Shown in pieces: positions 27,801 through 35,549 of a stretch of 64,000 bases of DNA; within the stretch, counting starts at the first letter, position 1, and every line of letters begins with the position of its first letter. A program made the translations under genes and the position numbers. The notes under the pieces were generated by a model. That model searched no databases, was not told the origin of the DNA, and saw nothing but the letters and a program-made list of their open reading frames with translations. The stretch covers positions 1-64,000 of the forward strand of contig ONEJ01000065.1 of assembly GCA_900316805.1 (NCBI GenBank), given 5' to 3'. This stretch comes from an uncultured Lachnospiraceae bacterium (GTDB lineage: Bacteria > Bacillota > Clostridia > Lachnospirales > Lachnospiraceae).

Positions 27801-28600
27801 TGCTGTTCCTTCAAATCCTTCAGTTTCTTGTTGAGATCCTTCTCGGACTGGAGAAGCTTTTCCTGCTGCTCCATGGTCTGGTTGATGGCAGAGGACAGCT
27901 GCTCCTTGCCGGAGTTTAATCCGGACTGTCCGCTGGTTACCTTATCCTTTCCGGAATCAATCTCCTTCTGTGCATCTTCAAACTGCTTGTCAATGCTCTG
28001 ACGGATTTTCTCGTTGAGGGCATCGATCTTGTCCTGATTCATGGTGACCTCAATGCGCTCCTCCAACTGCCCCGTGGTATTAACGGAAGCCACACCCTCA
28101 AGACTTTCGATGGCCGGTGCAAGCTCATTCTCTACGTACTCCGACAGCTTGGAGGCATTCACCCCATCCTTATCCACGGCAGCTGCCATAATCGGCATCA
28201 TATCCGGGTTGATCTTCATAATCATGGGCGTTCCTACCGAATCGCCCCAGGCTCCTGAAATCTGATCCAGCTTCTGCTGAATCTCAATCACCACAGAATC
28301 CATGTTGGCATTCTGTTCATACTCCAAAGTCACAATAGAATAACTGTTGTAGGAAATGGAGCTGATGTTCTTAATATTCGAGGTGGTAGCCATAGCCGAC
28401 TCAATGGGTGCCGTAACCTCGTCCTCCACCTTCTCCGGGCTTGCGCCCATATCCGTTGTGATGATCATGGCATACTGCAGGCTCATATCCGGCAGCAGAT
28501 CCGTCGTCATTTTCGATAATGAGACTACACCAAGTACGATCACAAGAACCACCCCTACCAGCACGGTAAAGGGTCTCTTCACACTGTATTTGGAAATCAT
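24842..28600 (-). CDS. RND-family efflux permease with coiled-coil insertion
   Basis: This 1252-residue transporter of the AcrB/SwrC superfamily is proton-driven and lies in the cytoplasmic membrane. It has the usual twelve-helix duplication: helix 1 at 10-30, helices 2-6 in the first half with the GxxxDxxxV-type proton relay segment (GIGMLVDNSIVVIENI), and helices 8-12 near the C terminus (ending GGLLYGTILTLIVIP). The first extracytoplasmic loop carries an extra segment at about residues 190-425, rich in Lys, Gln, Glu and Ala with heptad character (SGKEQLSSAINQTMEQQEKL), absent from Gram-negative AcrB. No membrane-fusion protein or outer-membrane factor lies nearby. The substrate is unknown. 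Confidence 0.9.
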   Translation of the reverse strand: MISKYSVKRPFTVLVGVVLVIVLGVVSLSKMTTDLLPDMSLQYAMIITTDMGASPEKVEDEVTAPIESAMATTSNIKNISSISYNSYSIVTLEYEQNANMDSVVIEIQQKLDQISGAWGDSVGTPMIMKINPDMMPIMAAAVDKDGVNASKLSEYVENELAPAIESLEGVASVNTTGQLEERIEVTMNQDKIDALNEKIRQSIDKQFEDAQKEIDSGKDKVTSGQSGLNSGKEQLSSAINQTMEQQEKLLQSEKDLNKKLKDLKEQQKSLKQLQKGIQTFMASDAYGGIAAMLEQNPEAVNLPEVQEQIRQLNEAVKKQFSALSSMDITVESYEDLATADTRIGKLLTKVNTGITSINTAIKKVEAGKVSLALALDTLNANAALSALEMSTGSAELATAASSLDTAQSDLDSAKDSAYDSADLNEILTEETLSGLFAGQNFDMPAGYAMDGDKQYLIRVGDAVSDMEELKELPLIDLGMDDIDTIRLSDVADIRKADNSDETYAVINGNPGIMLSMEKQTGYSTGEVTDRILEKFDKLEKEDSSLHLSVLMNQGVYIDMIVKSVVQNMIFGAILAIIVLLFFLKDVKPTLVIACSIPLSVVTAVVLMYFTDISLNIISMSGLLLGIGMLVDNSIVVIENIYRLRAEGYSIRKAAVEGSNQVAGAIVASTLTTISVYAPIIFTEGLTRQLFMDLTLTIAFTLLASLVVALTFVPAMSSAILRRTKEIRHPWFDRFKEAYGRFLGLCLRFKPLVFLAAVLLLVGSAALSLSRGMSFMDMDMETNQISVTITAKEDEKLTFTELRDASNEVMDRISDIKAIDTIGAMAGGSSTMSMMGGGEDSVSMYILLAEDADAKASEVADEITERTKDMDCVVSCSTSSMDAESFLGNGLSVRIEGNNLGKLQDLAKQVASILTDTKGTIDVDNGLGDAVPQLTISVDKEKAAKYGMTVAQVFQLVNKELADARSVTTISTDIKDYQVYLQTEEQADPKLSDIKKLTFTHKNKDGEEEEIPLTKIAKMEESTTLGTISRTAQNRYLTVSCGIDEKHNVTLVGNQVQKQIDKLDVPEGYNIEMAGEDETINESMSQLLLMLLLAVIFIYLIMVVQFQSLSSPFIIMFSIPLAFTGGFLALYLTGQEVSVIAMLGFIMLAGLIVNNGIVLIDYINQARKSGMSKKNAIIDSGKTRVRPILMTALTTILAMLTSALGFGEGSEMMKPMAITIVGGLLYGTILTLIVIPCIYDAFHREKSMVEEEL

Positions 28601-28639
28601 GTTCGTTCCTCCTGTATGTAATTCGAGAGTTTCGTTCTC

Positions 28640-28669
28640 ATTATACGCGTGTATTCCCAGAATTTACAA
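28640..28669 (-). promoter_or_regulatory. Probable promoter of the RND gene
   Basis: TATAAT (28640-28645) is preceded at 18 bp by TTGTAA (28664-28669) on the minus strand. GGAGG lies before the ATG at 28600. Confidence 0.5.
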
Positions 28670-28705
28670 GTGCTAACAAATTATTTCACATCTTTTTTAT
28701 AAAAT

Positions 28706-28714
28706 CCCCCCCCC
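28706..28714. repeat. Homopolymer tract of nine C (G on the minus strand)
   Basis: Nine consecutive C lie between the RND promoter and a 27-bp hairpin. The tract may vary by slippage, or its length may be a sequencing uncertainty. Confidence 0.8.
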
Positions 28715-28721
28715 GCCAAAG

Positions 28722-28787
28722 CTTCCCACATGGATTTCCCCGCAGCCCAGGTGGCAGGCGGGGCTGCGGGGAAATTCATGTGGGAAG
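28722..28787. repeat. 27-bp stem-loop upstream of the RND gene
   Basis: Bases 28722-28748 pair with 28761-28787 along 27 positions with one G.T pair, leaving a 12-base loop. The stem contains GCAGCCC/GGGCTGC and CTTCCCACATG/CATGTGGGAAG. A T run is weak on either side (TTTTC on the plus strand), so it is not a standard terminator. It may be a small mobile or regulatory hairpin. Confidence 0.75.
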
Positions 28788-28805
28788 TTTTCATCCGTTA
28801 TCGAA

Positions 28806-28854
28806 AAGGGGCTGCCGCTTTACGAATTTCCATTCGTGAAAGCGACAGCCCCTT
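28806..28854 (-). terminator. Terminator of the small membrane protein gene
   Basis: A long stem (GGGGCTGTCGCTTTCACGAAT on the minus strand pairs with its complement, one bulge) is followed by TTTTCG. It starts 8 bp after the small protein's stop codon. Confidence 0.85.
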
Positions 28855-28861
28855 CGCAACT

Positions 28862-28990
28862 CTATGCTTCTTCTTCATCTTCCTCGTCAACGATGGCTGC
28901 GGATGCTCCGGACACTGCCGCAATCACCGCAATCAACGCGCCTAATATGGCGATTCCTATCAAAGCCCCCACTAAAATCAATACTGACAT
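28862..28990 (-). CDS. Small single-pass membrane protein with acidic tail (42 residues)
   Basis: This is a 42-residue protein made of one Gly/Ala/Ile/Val/Leu helix (residues about 3-33, starting MSVLILVGALIG) and a very acidic C terminus (VDEEDEEEA). GAGGAG lies nine bases before the chosen ATG at 28990; two further in-frame ATG codons lie 6 and 9 bases upstream but too close to the ribosome binding site. It has its own promoter with an extended -10 (29052-29080) and its own terminator (28806-28854), so it is a monocistronic gene. I do not recognise a family. It could be a toxin-like or membrane-regulatory peptide, but nothing proves either. Confidence 0.75.
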   Translation of the reverse strand: MSVLILVGALIGIAILGALIAVIAAVSGASAAIVDEEDEEEA

Positions 28991-29051
28991 CTGCATCATC
29001 TCCTCATACTGTTATGCTTCCATAATTTCTCATAATCTTTAAGACTTCTAC

Positions 29052-29080
29052 ATTATAGCATAACCTGACAAACACAGCAA
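29052..29080 (-). promoter_or_regulatory. Promoter of the small membrane protein gene
   Basis: TTGCTG (29075-29080), a 17-bp spacer and TATAAT (29052-29057) preceded by TGC (extended -10) on the minus strand. The leader to the start codon is about 55 bases. Confidence 0.75.
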
Positions 29081-29104
29081 TATTACTTTTTGCAGTACTT
29101 CGTA

Positions 29105-29914
29105 TCACTGACTGCTCTTTTGCTCATCCGCAATCTGCTTTCCCGCCACGTCCATATGATAATTTTCCCTTATAATCAGCTCGGACACCGGCACGATAGT
29201 ATAGCCCTTCTGCTCTAACTGGGTCAGCAGCGTATCCAATGCATCTGCCGTATATTTAGCCCCGTTGTGGCAGAGGATGATAGCGCCCGGTGCCAATGCT
29301 TTATGGTTGCAGACGGTATCGATGATGGAGGATACGCCGTAATCCTTCCAATCCAGACTATCAACCGACCACTGAATCGGATAGTAATCCATATCATAAG
29401 CCGTCTGCACCACCTCATTATCGTAAGCCCCATAAGGTGGCCGGAACAAAAACATCTCGTACCCCGTCTGTTTCTTTACCTTATCGTGAACGATCTGCAG
29501 CTCCTTCTCCTTCTCCGACTGGGAAATGGTGGTCATATCGTAGTGGTGCTCACTGTGATTCCCCAGATCATGACCTTTTTCCACCAGTTCCTTCACGCAG
29601 TCCGGATTGTCATCCACCCAATTTCCCGTCATGAAAAAGGTTACCTTTACCTTGTGCTTATCCAGAATCTCCATGATTTTCTGAAAATCCTCCGCCCCCC
29701 AGGCCGCATCAAAACTTAAGGCCACCTTCTTCTCCGTTGTATCCACACAGTAAATAGGCAGATCCCGCTCCCCCACCCTGGCATTGGTCACCACCGCATT
29801 GGTGGTCTCGTAGGAAAGAAAAACCAGACACGTAAAAAGAGCCGCAAGAAGAATTCCGTTTCCGAATTTTCCCTGTGACTCCTTATACCGTTTTTGAATA
29901 TGAAATTTACCCAT
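29105..29914 (-). CDS. Polysaccharide deacetylase, PdaB-like
   Basis: This is a 269-residue NodB-domain (CE4) enzyme, probably acting on peptidoglycan or another envelope glycan. A membrane anchor lies at about residues 20-40. Motif 1 is SFDAAWG, the form typical of the sporulation-linked PdaB group, rather than the usual TFDDG. The metal motif is NHSEHH, motif 3 RPPYGAY, and motif 5 ILCHNG. In PdaB-type proteins the altered first motif makes catalytic activity uncertain. I choose ATG at 29914 with GAAAGG upstream over a TTG two codons earlier. A partial copy of its 5' end lies at 30051-30183. Confidence 0.9.
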   Translation of the reverse strand: MGKFHIQKRYKESQGKFGNGILLAALFTCLVFLSYETTNAVVTNARVGERDLPIYCVDTTEKKVALSFDAAWGAEDFQKIMEILDKHKVKVTFFMTGNWVDDNPDCVKELVEKGHDLGNHSEHHYDMTTISQSEKEKELQIVHDKVKKQTGYEMFLFRPPYGAYDNEVVQTAYDMDYYPIQWSVDSLDWKDYGVSSIIDTVCNHKALAPGAIILCHNGAKYTADALDTLLTQLEQKGYTIVPVSELIIRENYHMDVAGKQIADEQKSSQ

Positions 29915-30050
29915 GTGCAACCTTTCCGAACATAACTCTTGTTAGAAGTTTATGTCTGCCCAGATGTCTTTAGAACTACACCCTTTCAGGCTACCCACTC
30001 CTGGCAGAATGTCCTGTTAAAGTGTAAACTACTCACCATACCCTATCCAG

Positions 30051-30183
30051 CTCCCCCAACCCGGCATTGGTCACCACCGCGTTGGTGGTCTCATACGATA
30101 GAAAAGCCAGACATGCAAAAAGAGCCACAAGAAGAATTCCGTTTCCAAACTTTTCCTGTGACTCCTTATAGCATTTTTGAATA
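30051..30183 (-). pseudogene. Degenerate 133-bp copy of the 5' part of the deacetylase gene
   Basis: This segment aligns without gaps to 29768-29900 at an offset of 283 bp, with about 15 mismatches in 133 bases by my count. It keeps the reading frame for roughly residues 5-50 of the deacetylase (KFGNGILL, SYETTNAVVTNA) but has no start codon and no remainder of the gene. The rest of 29915-30208 shows no gene that I can support. Confidence 0.85.
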
Positions 30184-30208
30184 ATTTCTTTAGAACTTCC
30201 CTATCCAC

Positions 30209-31558
30209 TTATACAACAGCCTCTATCAGCACCTTATCTTCAACGATTATTTCCTGCACACCAATTTTCTTTTTTTTGTTAAAATTGAAACTTAACATAT
30301 AGCCTTTCTTTTGGTCATAATCATCCAGATAACCAACCAGCTGTTTCTCTCCCCGGTTGTTATACTCTTCCCCACGCCAGATTTTCATCTCAATAATATA
30401 CTGTTCGCCACGATAATCAACAATAATGTCTGTACAACGAAGTCCCCTGGTCTGTGATTCAATATAATAATTTCCCGTACCATTAATAATCGGTCTTAGA
30501 TATAGCAGAAAATATTTTCGTCCCTCTTCTTCAATAAACTGATTTTTATCCTGAAGAGATGCAGTATAAATTTCCTTGCTCTGCATATCCGCCGCAGACA
30601 GATACAGATTATACAACCAGGTCTCAAAAATACGGTTGGAAATTGTCAGAATCCCATTCTGATTCTTAACAAATCCAAACATCGTTGCTATATTAATTGA
30701 CGGTTCATAAAAATTGTATACAATATTTTTCCCGGTAAACAGTAATGCCTTAAGCATAGTATTTAATTCCGGAAAACTAATCAACTTTTCACTTAATGAT
30801 TCAAAAAGTGAATTCTTCTCTGTCAATATCATCTTGACAGCTTCACAAAATCCATTTTTCGTCCACACTGCGTTCTCGTTTTCATACCCCTCCCGCCCAA
30901 TAACTTCCTCATCCATCAGTTTACACAATTTCGAAACAAGAAATGGATAACCTGAGGTATAATCATAGAGCAGCCCGGATATCTTACCTGTATCCATCCC
31001 CGTATGATGATCTTTTTCATACTCCTGCAGCATCCCTTCAATTTCTTCTTTTGAAAAGCTCATATCAACATTAAAATCTGCTGCGATATTCCATGGACTA
31101 TTTACCTTATAATCCTCCTCGGTACGAATCTTTCTTTTTAGATTCTTTACGTCATAGACCCCTGCTAGAATCACTGCTTGAAAAGAGGGCCATACATCCC
31201 GATCAATATAATATGCACGCAGTTGTGCCAGAAAGTCCAAAAACACCTGATTATTCGTTGCACTATCCACTTCATCGATCATCAAAACAATGGGCTTATC
31301 AGAAGATGCACAGATTCCCGCCAGACTGTCAAAAAGTTCCGGTAATTCATAATCCGTTCTCTTTTCTCTCACCTGTAGCTCAAGCTGTCCTATAGCTGAC
31401 TGAAATTTCTGATCATCTGACAGCAAATTCATTTTCAGTCCTCTCAAAAACAACTTTGCAAATATAAGAGAAAAATGATTTTCTATTTCAAATTTCGCAT
31501 TGCTGATAGTCTGAAAATCCAATAAAACTACATGATAATCTTTCTGCCAGTACTCTTC
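30209..31558 (-). pseudogene. 5'-truncated AAA-like ATPase/PD-(D/E)XK nuclease-domain gene
   Basis: About 450 codons are open, but the N terminus is missing. The visible part begins in the strand after the P-loop (DYHVVLLDFQTIS), keeps Walker B (PIVLMIDEVDSA), sensor-like FQAVILAGVYDV and a winged-helix region, and ends in a PD-(D/E)XK nuclease-like domain (CTDIIVDYRGEQYIIEMKIW). Intact relatives carry a Walker A P-loop about 40-60 residues before this point. Here the sequence instead runs directly into the mtnN stop codon at 31560, and an apparent extension to 31693 only reads mtnN in another frame. No ribosome binding site is seen. The gene looks more AT-rich than its neighbours, which suggests acquired DNA, probably now inactive. 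Confidence 0.75.
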
Positions 31559-31559
31559 T

Positions 31560-32258
31560 TCAGGCCTCAAGTTCCTCTGCCCTGCGGATAAAATCCAGCA
31601 CCACATCGATGGACTGCAGTGCCGCCTTCTCCGCAAAGGTCTCATAATCCATAGCTCCGCCCTCACCGTCAGAAATGGAGCGCAGGATTGCAAAAGGCAC
31701 CTCGTTTACATAGCAGACATGGCCGATGCTGCCTCCCTCCATCTCCCCGGCAATAGCGCCGAAACGCTCATGGAGCAGTGCCTTCTGAGTTGGTTTGTGC
31801 AGGAAAAGATCGCCGGTGGCGATGGTTCCCACCCGGTATCTGATTCCTCTCTCCTGAAGACATTCGCAGAGGAGCTTTCTCATCTTCTCATCACTGGGCA
31901 GAAAGATCTGATTCAATCCCGACAGAAGTCCAATGGGATCCCCCAGTGCTGAGGTATTCATATCGTGCTGCACCACCTGATCTGCCACAGCTACATCCAT
32001 GACCCCAAGTTCCTTGCAGAGGGTTCCGGCCACCCCGATATTTATTACATAATCCACGCGAAATTTCAAAATCATTGCCTCTGCACAGATGGCGGCAAAA
32101 ACCTTTCCGATTCCGCAGACGGCAGCTACAATCTCCTGCCCATACACGGTTCCGCTGATATAGGTTACTCCGCTGTAGACATCCGTCCGAATGTCCTCCA
32201 TGGCTTCCTTCAGGTTATCCACTTCCATCTGCATAGCTCCGATAACACCAATCTTCAT
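31560..32258 (-). CDS. mtnN: 5'-methylthioadenosine/S-adenosylhomocysteine nucleosidase
   Basis: This 232-residue enzyme cleaves adenine from S-adenosylhomocysteine and methylthioadenosine. The start MKIGVIGAMQMEV, the GTGVAGTL-like segment (INIGVAGTLCKELGV), the substrate loop (EMEGGSIGHVCY) with catalytic Glu, and the late ISDGEGGAM with catalytic Asp are all present. luxS lies just upstream, so the S-ribosylhomocysteine produced here is the direct substrate of its neighbour. GGAGGGAG precedes the ATG. Its stop codon abuts the truncated AAA gene. Confidence 0.95.
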   Translation of the reverse strand: MKIGVIGAMQMEVDNLKEAMEDIRTDVYSGVTYISGTVYGQEIVAAVCGIGKVFAAICAEAMILKFRVDYVINIGVAGTLCKELGVMDVAVADQVVQHDMNTSALGDPIGLLSGLNQIFLPSDEKMRKLLCECLQERGIRYRVGTIATGDLFLHKPTQKALLHERFGAIAGEMEGGSIGHVCYVNEVPFAILRSISDGEGGAMDYETFAEKAALQSIDVVLDFIRRAEELEA

Positions 32259-32314
32259 TTTGCTCCCTCCTCGTATTCGAACGCTGCAATACTTCTTTCT
32301 GCAACTCCATAGTT

Positions 32315-32776
32315 TTATTCCGGATAAGTAAACTCCATGTTAGTCTGCTGCTCCAGCGCTTCCAGATACTTAGCTGCCTCCCCCTGCGCTGCCTCCAAAG
32401 ACAGATTCTCAAAATGCCCGCATTCCTTTGCGGATGCGCCAAACACCGATCCCTCATGATCCATGGTCTGCTGCAGCACCTGTTTCGTCATTTCAAAGAC
32501 ATCCAGCGGGCTCTGGCTGTCCCTCACCAGAAGATAAAAACCGGTCTGACAGCCCATAGGCCCGAAATATACCACATCATCCTTCATCTTGGAATTGCGG
32601 ATATAGGTGGCAAACATATGCTCCAGGGAATGCATGGCTGCATTGTCCATATAGTCACCGGCATTGGGCTTTCTGGTGCGCAAATCGTAGGTGATCACAT
32701 CCCCGTCCACCCTGGAAATATAAAATCCCGGTACCAGTACATCATGATTGATGGTAAAGCTCTTAATTCGATCCAT
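32315..32776 (-). CDS. luxS: S-ribosylhomocysteine lyase
   Basis: This 153-residue metalloenzyme splits S-ribosylhomocysteine into homocysteine and the AI-2 precursor DPD. The metal ligands His49 and His53 sit in HSLEH with catalytic Glu52, the third ligand is Cys119 in AKECG, and the catalytic Cys76 lies in GPMGCQTG. It is followed by mtnN and preceded at 12 bp by pepF. The pair forms the activated methyl cycle detoxification route; AI-2 signalling is possible but not shown. Confidence 0.96.
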   Translation of the reverse strand: MDRIKSFTINHDVLVPGFYISRVDGDVITYDLRTRKPNAGDYMDNAAMHSLEHMFATYIRNSKMKDDVVYFGPMGCQTGFYLLVRDSQSPLDVFEMTKQVLQQTMDHEGSVFGASAKECGHFENLSLEAAQGEAAKYLEALEQQTNMEFTYPE

Positions 32777-32788
32777 GACACAACCTCC

Positions 32789-34594
32789 CTAACTCATCAT
32801 TTTCTCAAATCGATCCAGACAATTTTCAAATACAAAAAGTGCGTCCTCCACCGGCTTTGGTGTACTCATATCCACCCCTGCCGCCGCCAGAAGATCAATA
32901 GGATCCTTCGAGCAGCCTCCACAGAGGAAATTGCTGACATAGGCATCCACCGCAGGCTTTCCTTCAGTAAGAATCTTCTCGGAAAAGGCAACGGCTGCCG
33001 AAAATCCCGTGGCATACTGATATACGTAAAAAGCATTATAAAAATGCGGGATCCGCATCCACTCGTAATCAATTTCCGGATCCACCACCATATCCGGGCC
33101 GTAATACAGCACGTTCAGATCATGGTAGATCTTGTTCATAGATTCCATGGTCAGGGACTCCCCTGCCCGGGTTTTCTCGTGAACGATCTTCTCGAATTCC
33201 GCAAACATGGTCTGACGGTACAAGGTTGTGCGGAAATTCTCCAGATAATGATTCATCAAAAAGACCTTCTTCTTCTCATCCTTCTCATTTTCCAGAAGAT
33301 AATGGTTGAGGAGTGCTTCGTTGCAGGTAGACGCAACCTCCGCTACGAAAATGAGATAATCCGCATATGTCACCGGCTGATGACTGTTGGAATAATAGGA
33401 GTGCACCGCATGCCCCATCTCATGGGCAAGGGTAAAGACACTCTCCAGATCATTCTGGTAATTCAAAAGAATATAAGGGTGCGTTCCGTAAGCCGCCCAG
33501 GAATATGCGCCGCTGCGCTTATTCTCGTTCTCGTAGACGTCGATCCATCCCCCGGTCATGCCCTCCTCGACAATGGCAAGATATTCCTCTCCCATAGGGG
33601 CTAACGCCTTCTTTACCAGCGCCTTTGCCTCCTCAAAGGAATAGTCTCCTTCCACATTCTCGGCCAATGGCACATACAGATCATACATATGCAGATGCTC
33701 TACACCCAGAAGCTTCTTCCGAAGAGCCATATACCGGTGCATGGCCGGCAAGTGCTTATGCACCGCTTCTATCAGGTTATCATAGACCGATTCCGGAATA
33801 TTGCCCTCGCTTAAATGCATCGCGCGGACACTCGGGTATTTGCGCATCTTCGCATAAAAATTTTCCTGCTTCAGGTTACTGACAAACACAGCAGCGATGG
33901 TGTTGCCCCACTTGGCATAGGTATTGTATACGCCGCGGAACACCTGCTTTCTCAAGCTGCGGTCCTTGTCATTCATGAACCGGATAAAATTCCCGTGGGT
34001 AATCTGGATTCGGTTCCCCTCCACGTCTGTAATGGATGGAAATTTAATATCCGCGTTGTTGAACATGGAATAGATATTGGAAGGTGCCACTGCCAGTTCC
34101 CCCACCTCTGCCAGGATCTGCTCCTTCTCCGGGGAAAGGGTGTGCTCTTTCTCCCGCAAAATCAGTTCGATCCTGCGGCGGTAAACCTGAAGCTGTGGTT
34201 CCTCCTCCCAAAAGCTGCGCAGTGTCTCCTCTGGAATTGCAAGGATTTCCGGATCTGCAAAACTTACTGCAGCATTCATCAGTACCATGACCGAATCCGA
34301 GGCAGCAGCAAAACCCTGATATTTCGCATCTGCCGTATCCTGATGATAGCTTTCGTTGGCATATACGCAAATTCTGGCTGCACGGCGTGAAAGCTCATCC
34401 CTAAGTCTGAAAAAATCAAGGAGCTGCTTTGCGCTTTGCCCCAGGGTTCCTGCGAAGGCCTGTATCTGTGTGCAGAGTTCTTTGGCCTTTTCTACCTCCT
34501 CGTTCCATTGTTCATCTGTCTCGTAAAGATCCGTCAGCTTCCACTTGTATTCAGCGGAAATATCCTGACGTCTCCGTAATTTTCTGTCTTCCAT
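32789..34594 (-). CDS. pepF: Oligoendopeptidase F
   Basis: This 601-residue M3B zinc metallopeptidase cleaves peptides of about 6-20 residues in the cytosol. The zinc site HEMGH is at residues 391-395 and is followed by HSYYSNSHQP and an ESASTCNE-like helix (VAEVASTCNEALL) that supplies the third ligand. The N-terminal PepF domain covers about 115-185. It lies 9 bp after arcC and 12 bp before luxS, in a tightly packed operon. Confidence 0.95.
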   Translation of the reverse strand: MEDRKLRRRQDISAEYKWKLTDLYETDEQWNEEVEKAKELCTQIQAFAGTLGQSAKQLLDFFRLRDELSRRAARICVYANESYHQDTADAKYQGFAAASDSVMVLMNAAVSFADPEILAIPEETLRSFWEEEPQLQVYRRRIELILREKEHTLSPEKEQILAEVGELAVAPSNIYSMFNNADIKFPSITDVEGNRIQITHGNFIRFMNDKDRSLRKQVFRGVYNTYAKWGNTIAAVFVSNLKQENFYAKMRKYPSVRAMHLSEGNIPESVYDNLIEAVHKHLPAMHRYMALRKKLLGVEHLHMYDLYVPLAENVEGDYSFEEAKALVKKALAPMGEEYLAIVEEGMTGGWIDVYENENKRSGAYSWAAYGTHPYILLNYQNDLESVFTLAHEMGHAVHSYYSNSHQPVTYADYLIFVAEVASTCNEALLNHYLLENEKDEKKKVFLMNHYLENFRTTLYRQTMFAEFEKIVHEKTRAGESLTMESMNKIYHDLNVLYYGPDMVVDPEIDYEWMRIPHFYNAFYVYQYATGFSAAVAFSEKILTEGKPAVDAYVSNFLCGGCSKDPIDLLAAAGVDMSTPKPVEDALFVFENCLDRFEKMMS

Positions 34595-34603
34595 GATGTC
34601 CTC

Positions 34604-35536
34604 TTATTTCTTGATCAGTGTACCCATTCCTCCGGTCAGTTCTGTGGCATCCTTATTCAGCTTGGTAATCAGCACGGAACGGATGGCTGATTCTCCGATA
34701 AAGTCGATGGCAGCCTCAATCTTCGGCGCCATGGTTCCCTCTTCGAACTCGCCAGCTTCCAGATACTTCTTAGCATCGGAAAGTGACAGGGTATCCAGCT
34801 TTACCTCATCCTCTTTGCCAAAGTTCAGGCAGACCTTATCCACGCTGGTAAGAATTACCAGCATATCTGCATCCAGCTTCTCTGCCAGCTTTCCTGCTGA
34901 CAGATCCTTCTCAATCACCGCGCTGGCGCCCTGCAGTCTGTTGTTCTGAGCCAGCACCGGAATTCCACCGCCGCCGCAGGCAATTACCACCTGATCCGCA
35001 TCAGACAGTGCCGCAATGGCATCGATCTCAACAATATCCATAGGCTTTGGCGCTGCCACAACTCTGCGGAAGCCATCTTCCACCTGAACTACATGATTTC
35101 CCTTCTTTTCTTCCTCCTCAGCCTCTTCCTTCGTCATGACACGGCCGATGACTTTGGTCGGATGATAAAAGGCCTCGTCATAGGGATCTACTACCACCTG
35201 GGTCAGCACCGTAGACACGGTCTTATAGATGCCGCGGTTCAAAAGCTCTGTCCGGATGGCATTCTGCAGATCGTAGCCGATATATCCCTGACTCATGGCA
35301 GAGCATACAGAAGTAGGAGTCGCCGTATATTCCGGATACAGGCGGCAGAATTCGTTCATGGCGGTGTGGATCATCCCCACCTGCGGGCCGTTACTGTGGG
35401 TAATAACCACCTGATAATCCTCTCTGATAAAGTCAGCAACTGCCTTTGCCGTTCTGGCTGCTGCCTTCTGCTGCTGCGGCAGCGTACTTCCCAATGCCTC
35501 ATGCCCCAATGCAATTACAATTCTCTTTTTCTTCAT
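34604..35536 (-). CDS. arcC: Carbamate kinase-like amino-acid kinase
   Basis: This is a 310-residue protein of the carbamate kinase family, which makes ATP from carbamoyl phosphate. Conserved segments include THSNGPQVGMI, SVCSAMSQGYIGYDLQNA, VVDPYDEAF, VIACGGGGIPV and the C-terminal MAPKIEAAI. The phosphate-binding N-terminal loop, normally GGNA, reads GHEA here (LGHEALGS). No arginine deiminase or ornithine transcarbamylase gene lies in the window, so the source of carbamoyl phosphate is not evident. The changed loop may point to a different substrate. It sits 13 bp after the gtrA-like gene. Confidence 0.85.
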   Translation of the reverse strand: MKKKRIVIALGHEALGSTLPQQQKAAARTAKAVADFIREDYQVVITHSNGPQVGMIHTAMNEFCRLYPEYTATPTSVCSAMSQGYIGYDLQNAIRTELLNRGIYKTVSTVLTQVVVDPYDEAFYHPTKVIGRVMTKEEAEEEEKKGNHVVQVEDGFRRVVAAPKPMDIVEIDAIAALSDADQVVIACGGGGIPVLAQNNRLQGASAVIEKDLSAGKLAEKLDADMLVILTSVDKVCLNFGKEDEVKLDTLSLSDAKKYLEAGEFEEGTMAPKIEAAIDFIGESAIRSVLITKLNKDATELTGGMGTLIKK

Positions 35537-35549
35537 ACTTCCTCCTTAT

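Noticed and set aside
31559..31693. Extension of the AAA/nuclease gene by 44 residues upstream
   Set aside because: This part reads mtnN in another frame, has an Arg/Cys/Trp-rich composition without family similarity and no ribosome binding site.
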